From Verrucomicrobiota bacterium (GTDB lineage: Bacteria > Verrucomicrobiota > Verrucomicrobiia > Limisphaerales > JAFGQR01): 64,000 bases of DNA. Of this stretch, positions 60,748 to 64,000 are shown in pieces; position 1 is the first letter of the stretch; every line of letters begins with the position of its first letter. Where the stretch lies: contig JAFGQR010000050.1 in the NCBI GenBank assembly GCA_016935555.1, positions 1 to 64,000 on the forward strand. The letters are read 5' to 3'. The position numbers and the translations under genes were made by a program. Below the pieces are notes generated by a model, which saw nothing but the letters and a program-made list of their open reading frames with translations, was not told the origin of the DNA and searched no databases.

Positions 60748-62070
60748 TCAGTTGAAATTCTCCACCCGCACCATGACCGGCGACGCCTTGACCGCCGCAA
60801 GACGCCCGATCCGCGCCAGCGCGCGCCGCATGGCGTCGTCGGTGGCGTCGTGGGTCATCAGAATCAGCGGCACGCTCCGGCCCTCATGCCCCTCCGGCTG
60901 GATGACGGAGGAGATGCCGATGCGGGTCCGGCCGAGGATGGCGGCGATCTGGGCCAGCACCCCGGGGCGGTCGATCACATCCAGACGCAGATAGTAGGGC
61001 GAAACCGCCTCGCCGATCGGCAGCACCGCGCCGCCCGGAGCATGACACACAAACGGCGGCACGCGCCTCTGGCTCTGGTGCGCCAAATCCAGCGCCGCAT
61101 CCGCCATGTCGCTCAACACCGCGCTGGCCGTCGCGTCCTTCCCCGCCCCGCGCCCGTAAAACAGGGTGTCGCCCACCACGTCGCCCCGGGCGAACACGGC
61201 GTTGAAGACGCCATGGACGTTTGCCAGCACATGGGTGTTGGGAATCAACGCCGGATACACCGACACCTGGATGCGTGCAGCCGGCCGCGCGGCTCTGGGG
61301 GGAGGCGCCTGTTTGACGATGCCGAGGAGTTTGATGGTGTAGCCCAGCTGCCCCGCATACTGCATGTCCAGCCGGGTGATGGCGCGAATGCCCTCGACAT
61401 GGATGTGTTTCGGGTTCACCCAGAACCCGTGCGCCAGCGACGCGAGGATGCCCGTCTTGTGCTGGCTGTCGCAGCCGTCGATGTCCAGCGACGGCTCGGC
61501 TTCGGCATAACCCAGGCGCTGCGCCTCCGCCAGGACCTCGCCGAACTCGGCCCCCTCGAGTTTCATCCGGCTCAGGATGTAGTTGCAGGTGCCGTTGACG
61601 ATGCCGTAAAGATGCGTGATCCGGTTGCCCACAAAGCCTTCGCGCAGCGACTTGATGATCGGAATGCCCCCCGCCACGCTCGCCTCGTAATACAGGTTCG
61701 CCCCATGCCGGCCCGCCGCGGCAAACAACTCCTCGCCATGCGCCGACAGCAACGCCTTGTTCGCCGTCACCACCGGTTTGCCCAGCCTCAGCGCCGCCAG
61801 CACCATGGAGCGCGCCACGGTCGTGCCCCCCACCAGCTCGATCACCATCTCCACCTTCGAATCCTCAACAACCGAACGCCAGTCCGTCGTCAGCAGCGAC
61901 CGATCGATGGCGTAGGGCCGAGGCTCGTCATACGCCTTGACCGCAATGCTCCGAAACCGCAGACGCAGCCCCAGCCGCGAGGCCATCAGCGCGCCGTTGC
62001 GCCGCCAGGCGTGAAATACCCCGCTGCCCACCGTGCCCCCGCCTATCATCCCAACATTGATCTGCCGCAT
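60748..62070 (-). CDS. hom: Homoserine dehydrogenase
   Basis: QINVGMIGGGTVGSGVFHAW; VTANKALLSAHGEELFAAA; YEASVAGGIPIIKSLREGFVGNRITHLYGIVNGTCNYILSRM; C-terminal ACT; start trimmed to MRQINVG. Confidence 0.94.
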   Translation of the reverse strand: MRQINVGMIGGGTVGSGVFHAWRRNGALMASRLGLRLRFRSIAVKAYDEPRPYAIDRSLLTTDWRSVVEDSKVEMVIELVGGTTVARSMVLAALRLGKPVVTANKALLSAHGEELFAAAGRHGANLYYEASVAGGIPIIKSLREGFVGNRITHLYGIVNGTCNYILSRMKLEGAEFGEVLAEAQRLGYAEAEPSLDIDGCDSQHKTGILASLAHGFWVNPKHIHVEGIRAITRLDMQYAGQLGYTIKLLGIVKQAPPPRAARPAARIQVSVYPALIPNTHVLANVHGVFNAVFARGDVVGDTLFYGRGAGKDATASAVLSDMADAALDLAHQSQRRVPPFVCHAPGGAVLPIGEAVSPYYLRLDVIDRPGVLAQIAAILGRTRIGISSVIQPEGHEGRSVPLILMTHDATDDAMRRALARIGRLAAVKASPVMVRVENFN

Positions 62071-62260
62071 AGAATGGCGAAAGCTTGTCTCATGCCGCCT
62101 GCCGCGACAAATCAAATCAACCCGGGGCCGCCCCCGCCCGGATCACCGAAACCGCCTGCGCCCCAGCGGGCCCTTCCGCCCGAAACCGTCCTCCGCAACC
62201 CACGCACGCCCGGCACCGCTCCTGGTCCCCCGCCGCCTCCCCTTCCCGGCAATGCCCGCC

Positions 62261-63619
62261 TTATTCCAGACGCTCGATTTCCCTCAGCTCGCTCAACGGC
62301 AGCCGCCAGGGGCCCAGGGCGGGCTCGTCCAGCTCCACTTCGTTCCAGCCCAGCGACACCCCGCGGCCGAGCAGGACGGAGCCCCCCACGGTGCGGACCC
62401 GGTATTGCGGGCGCATGGGGCGGACCTTGCGCAGCACGACCGTAATGATCTCCTGGTTCACATCGTAGGAACGCAGCCCGTACAGCACGGAACTGATCGT
62501 CACCCGATCGTTCCGAAGGCCGCGGAACTCCCCGTCGACAAGATCGCCGGAAGTCAGCAACACCCCCGCCCGACCCGTGGCGACCTTCGACGCCAGGGCC
62601 GGCGGCAACCAGCGGAACAGGAGAAACGCCACCTTCGACATGCCAATCACCGGATGACGCAGCGTGCCCGCCATCGTCAGGCGCGCTTCGTCGGCGCTGT
62701 GAATGCGCCCCACCACCGTCGAACCGCTCGCCAGCCCGATGCGGGGTTCAAAGGCGCTCAGCCGCACCGACGGCGCCTCCCGGATGTGCCCGAACACGGC
62801 CACCCCGGCACGGCCCGGCACGTCGCCCGCTGCCGCCACCCCCACCTGGAGCGTGTCACTCATGGCCAGCGTCACCTCTCCCTCCGAATGCCATTGAATC
62901 CCGCCGCGCGAGTGCAGCGCCGTGAACGTGTTCCCCAGCCGCTTCAACTTGAACCACCCCGGCACACGCGCCTTCGCCGGATCCACCCGCGACGTGCCCC
63001 CACCCCGCACCCGACGCGCCTGAAACACACCGCCCGGCCGGCTCACCCCCCAATACACATTCGGCGCGCCCGCATCCAAACCGTCCCGCATCATCACCCC
63101 CGCCTGCGCCGCCCCCGTCCGCCGCCCCGTCGCATGAAGCCGCGCCACGATTTCACTGTCGCCACGGACCGTTTTATACAGGAAATGACACGCGTCCTCC
63201 CCGCCGCGCATTCCCCCACCCGAACTCCACAGCCGAAATCCGTGGCGCTCCCGGACCGCCCCGCCCGGTGGCGCGGTCTGGCCGACGTCCTGGCTGCGCC
63301 AGGGCCAAGGCAATGCCAGACCCGCCGGCTCCGCCCCGCCAGCCGCACCTGCGGAGGCCGGCGCGCTGTCGTGGAACTGCATGCCGCGCCAGTTCGTCGA
63401 AGCCACCTGAACAATCCGTCCCGCGTCCGCATCGATGATCCGGATCGCACCGGCGGCCAGCCGGACATGGCCCCGATGCACCCCTCCCTCGAGGGTGGTC
63501 ACCTCGCCCAGCCGGGCCGTCAACGCGGTCGCCCCCGCCAGACACAACCCGACTCCCAGCCACGCGCACCGCGTCGCGGGCAGCCCACGGGGTCCCCGTT
63601 GATGTCGCTGGCCAGTCAA
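62261..63619 (-). CDS. Secreted protein with concanavalin-like beta-sandwich (DUF1349-like) region
   Basis: Hydrophobic signal GVGLCLAGATALTARLG; ACHFLYKTVRGDSEIVARLHATGRRTGAAQAGVMMRDGLDAGAPNVYWGVS...GWFKLKRLGNTFTALHSRGGIQW. Confidence 0.65.
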   Translation of the reverse strand: MTGQRHQRGPRGLPATRCAWLGVGLCLAGATALTARLGEVTTLEGGVHRGHVRLAAGAIRIIDADAGRIVQVASTNWRGMQFHDSAPASAGAAGGAEPAGLALPWPWRSQDVGQTAPPGGAVRERHGFRLWSSGGGMRGGEDACHFLYKTVRGDSEIVARLHATGRRTGAAQAGVMMRDGLDAGAPNVYWGVSRPGGVFQARRVRGGGTSRVDPAKARVPGWFKLKRLGNTFTALHSRGGIQWHSEGEVTLAMSDTLQVGVAAAGDVPGRAGVAVFGHIREAPSVRLSAFEPRIGLASGSTVVGRIHSADEARLTMAGTLRHPVIGMSKVAFLLFRWLPPALASKVATGRAGVLLTSGDLVDGEFRGLRNDRVTISSVLYGLRSYDVNQEIITVVLRKVRPMRPQYRVRTVGGSVLLGRGVSLGWNEVELDEPALGPWRLPLSELREIERLE

Positions 63620-63724
63620 TGCCGGTGGTTAGACACGAGCAAACACCCGGGATCACGCCCGTTCACACGGCGCGACCGCCGAGTTTGACAGTCGCGGAGG
63701 CCCTTGCCTACCCTGCGCGGCGTC

Positions 63725-64000
63725 ATGCACCGGCCACAGCCGACTCACTCCCCGCCCCGGACACGGCCCAGCGCCCCGGGCGGTGCGCGGCCGTGGCACG
63801 GCGGGCGGCAGGGGCGCTGGGCCGGCGCTTTGGCGGCCGCGGCGTGCCTGCTGGCCGGCGCAAGCCTGCCGGCCGCCACACCTGCCGGCAAGTCGCGCAC
63901 GGTGGAGCAACTGCAGAATGCCGGGGTCTGGGCCGAACCGCGCGCGTTCGTGCGCGGCAACAATGTGCGGATCTATTACGCGCTGGACGGGCGGCCGACG
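63725..64000 (+). CDS. 5'-partial secreted protein running off the window end
   Basis: Open frame to the last base: MHRPQPTHSPPRTRPSAPGGARPWHGGRQGRWAGALAAAACLLAGASLPAATPAGKSRTVEQLQNAGVWAEPRAFVRGNNVRIYYALDGRPT. Confidence 0.6.
   Translation, partial: MHRPQPTHSPPRTRPSAPGGARPWHGGRQGRWAGALAAAACLLAGASLPAATPAGKSRTVEQLQNAGVWAEPRAFVRGNNVRIYYALDGRPT

Noticed and set aside
59378-62070. Complete thrABC operon
   Set aside because: Only thrC and hom are present; no homoserine kinase (thrB) is visible here, so I report the two genes only.

Overview
This is a high-GC bacterial chromosomal window of about 64 kb. Gene families and style suggest the Verrucomicrobiota/PVC group; this is inferred, not tested. 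I support about 40 protein-coding genes. No rRNA, tRNA, CRISPR array or intact transposase gene was recognised. Main blocks: (1) DUF1080 and Gfo/Idh/MocA genes; (2) an LPS block (lpxK, LpxL-like acyltransferase, waaF-like heptosyltransferase, with a GmhA-like SIS isomerase further on); (3) three giant secreted or surface proteins (8.1-11.7, 12.1-15.3, 21.0-26.0 kb) made of Ig-like and HYR-like repeats; (4) a stress/signalling cluster (Fe/Mn SOD, metallophosphoesterase, Dps-like, ECF sigma factor, CPBP protease); (5) a carbohydrate-catabolism region (30.4-51.1 kb: two Gfo/Idh, propeller glycosidase-like, tandem esterase, DUF2961, GH2-glutaminase fusion, GH127/146-like, alginate-type porin); (6) metabolic genes (PaaK-like ligase, ACT protein, ThpR, PurF-like, HisF-like, CHASE2 hybrid kinase, thrC, hom). 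Most notable observations: modules inserted at equivalent points inside HYR-like repeats of the giant proteins, including a 771-nt in-frame tandem duplication; intergenic arrays of different sequence but the same 7-nt period; paired inverted REP-like (BIME-like) elements; a signal-peptide-bearing fragment resembling a PHP phosphodiesterase gene that stops abruptly against dps; a GTG-start small ORF overlapping a sigma-factor start by ATGA; a stand-alone divergent GMP-synthase ATPase; a PurF-like protein without its N-terminal Cys next to a HisF variant; and a single-ORF GH2-glutaminase fusion. All homology calls are from reading the sequence, with no database search.
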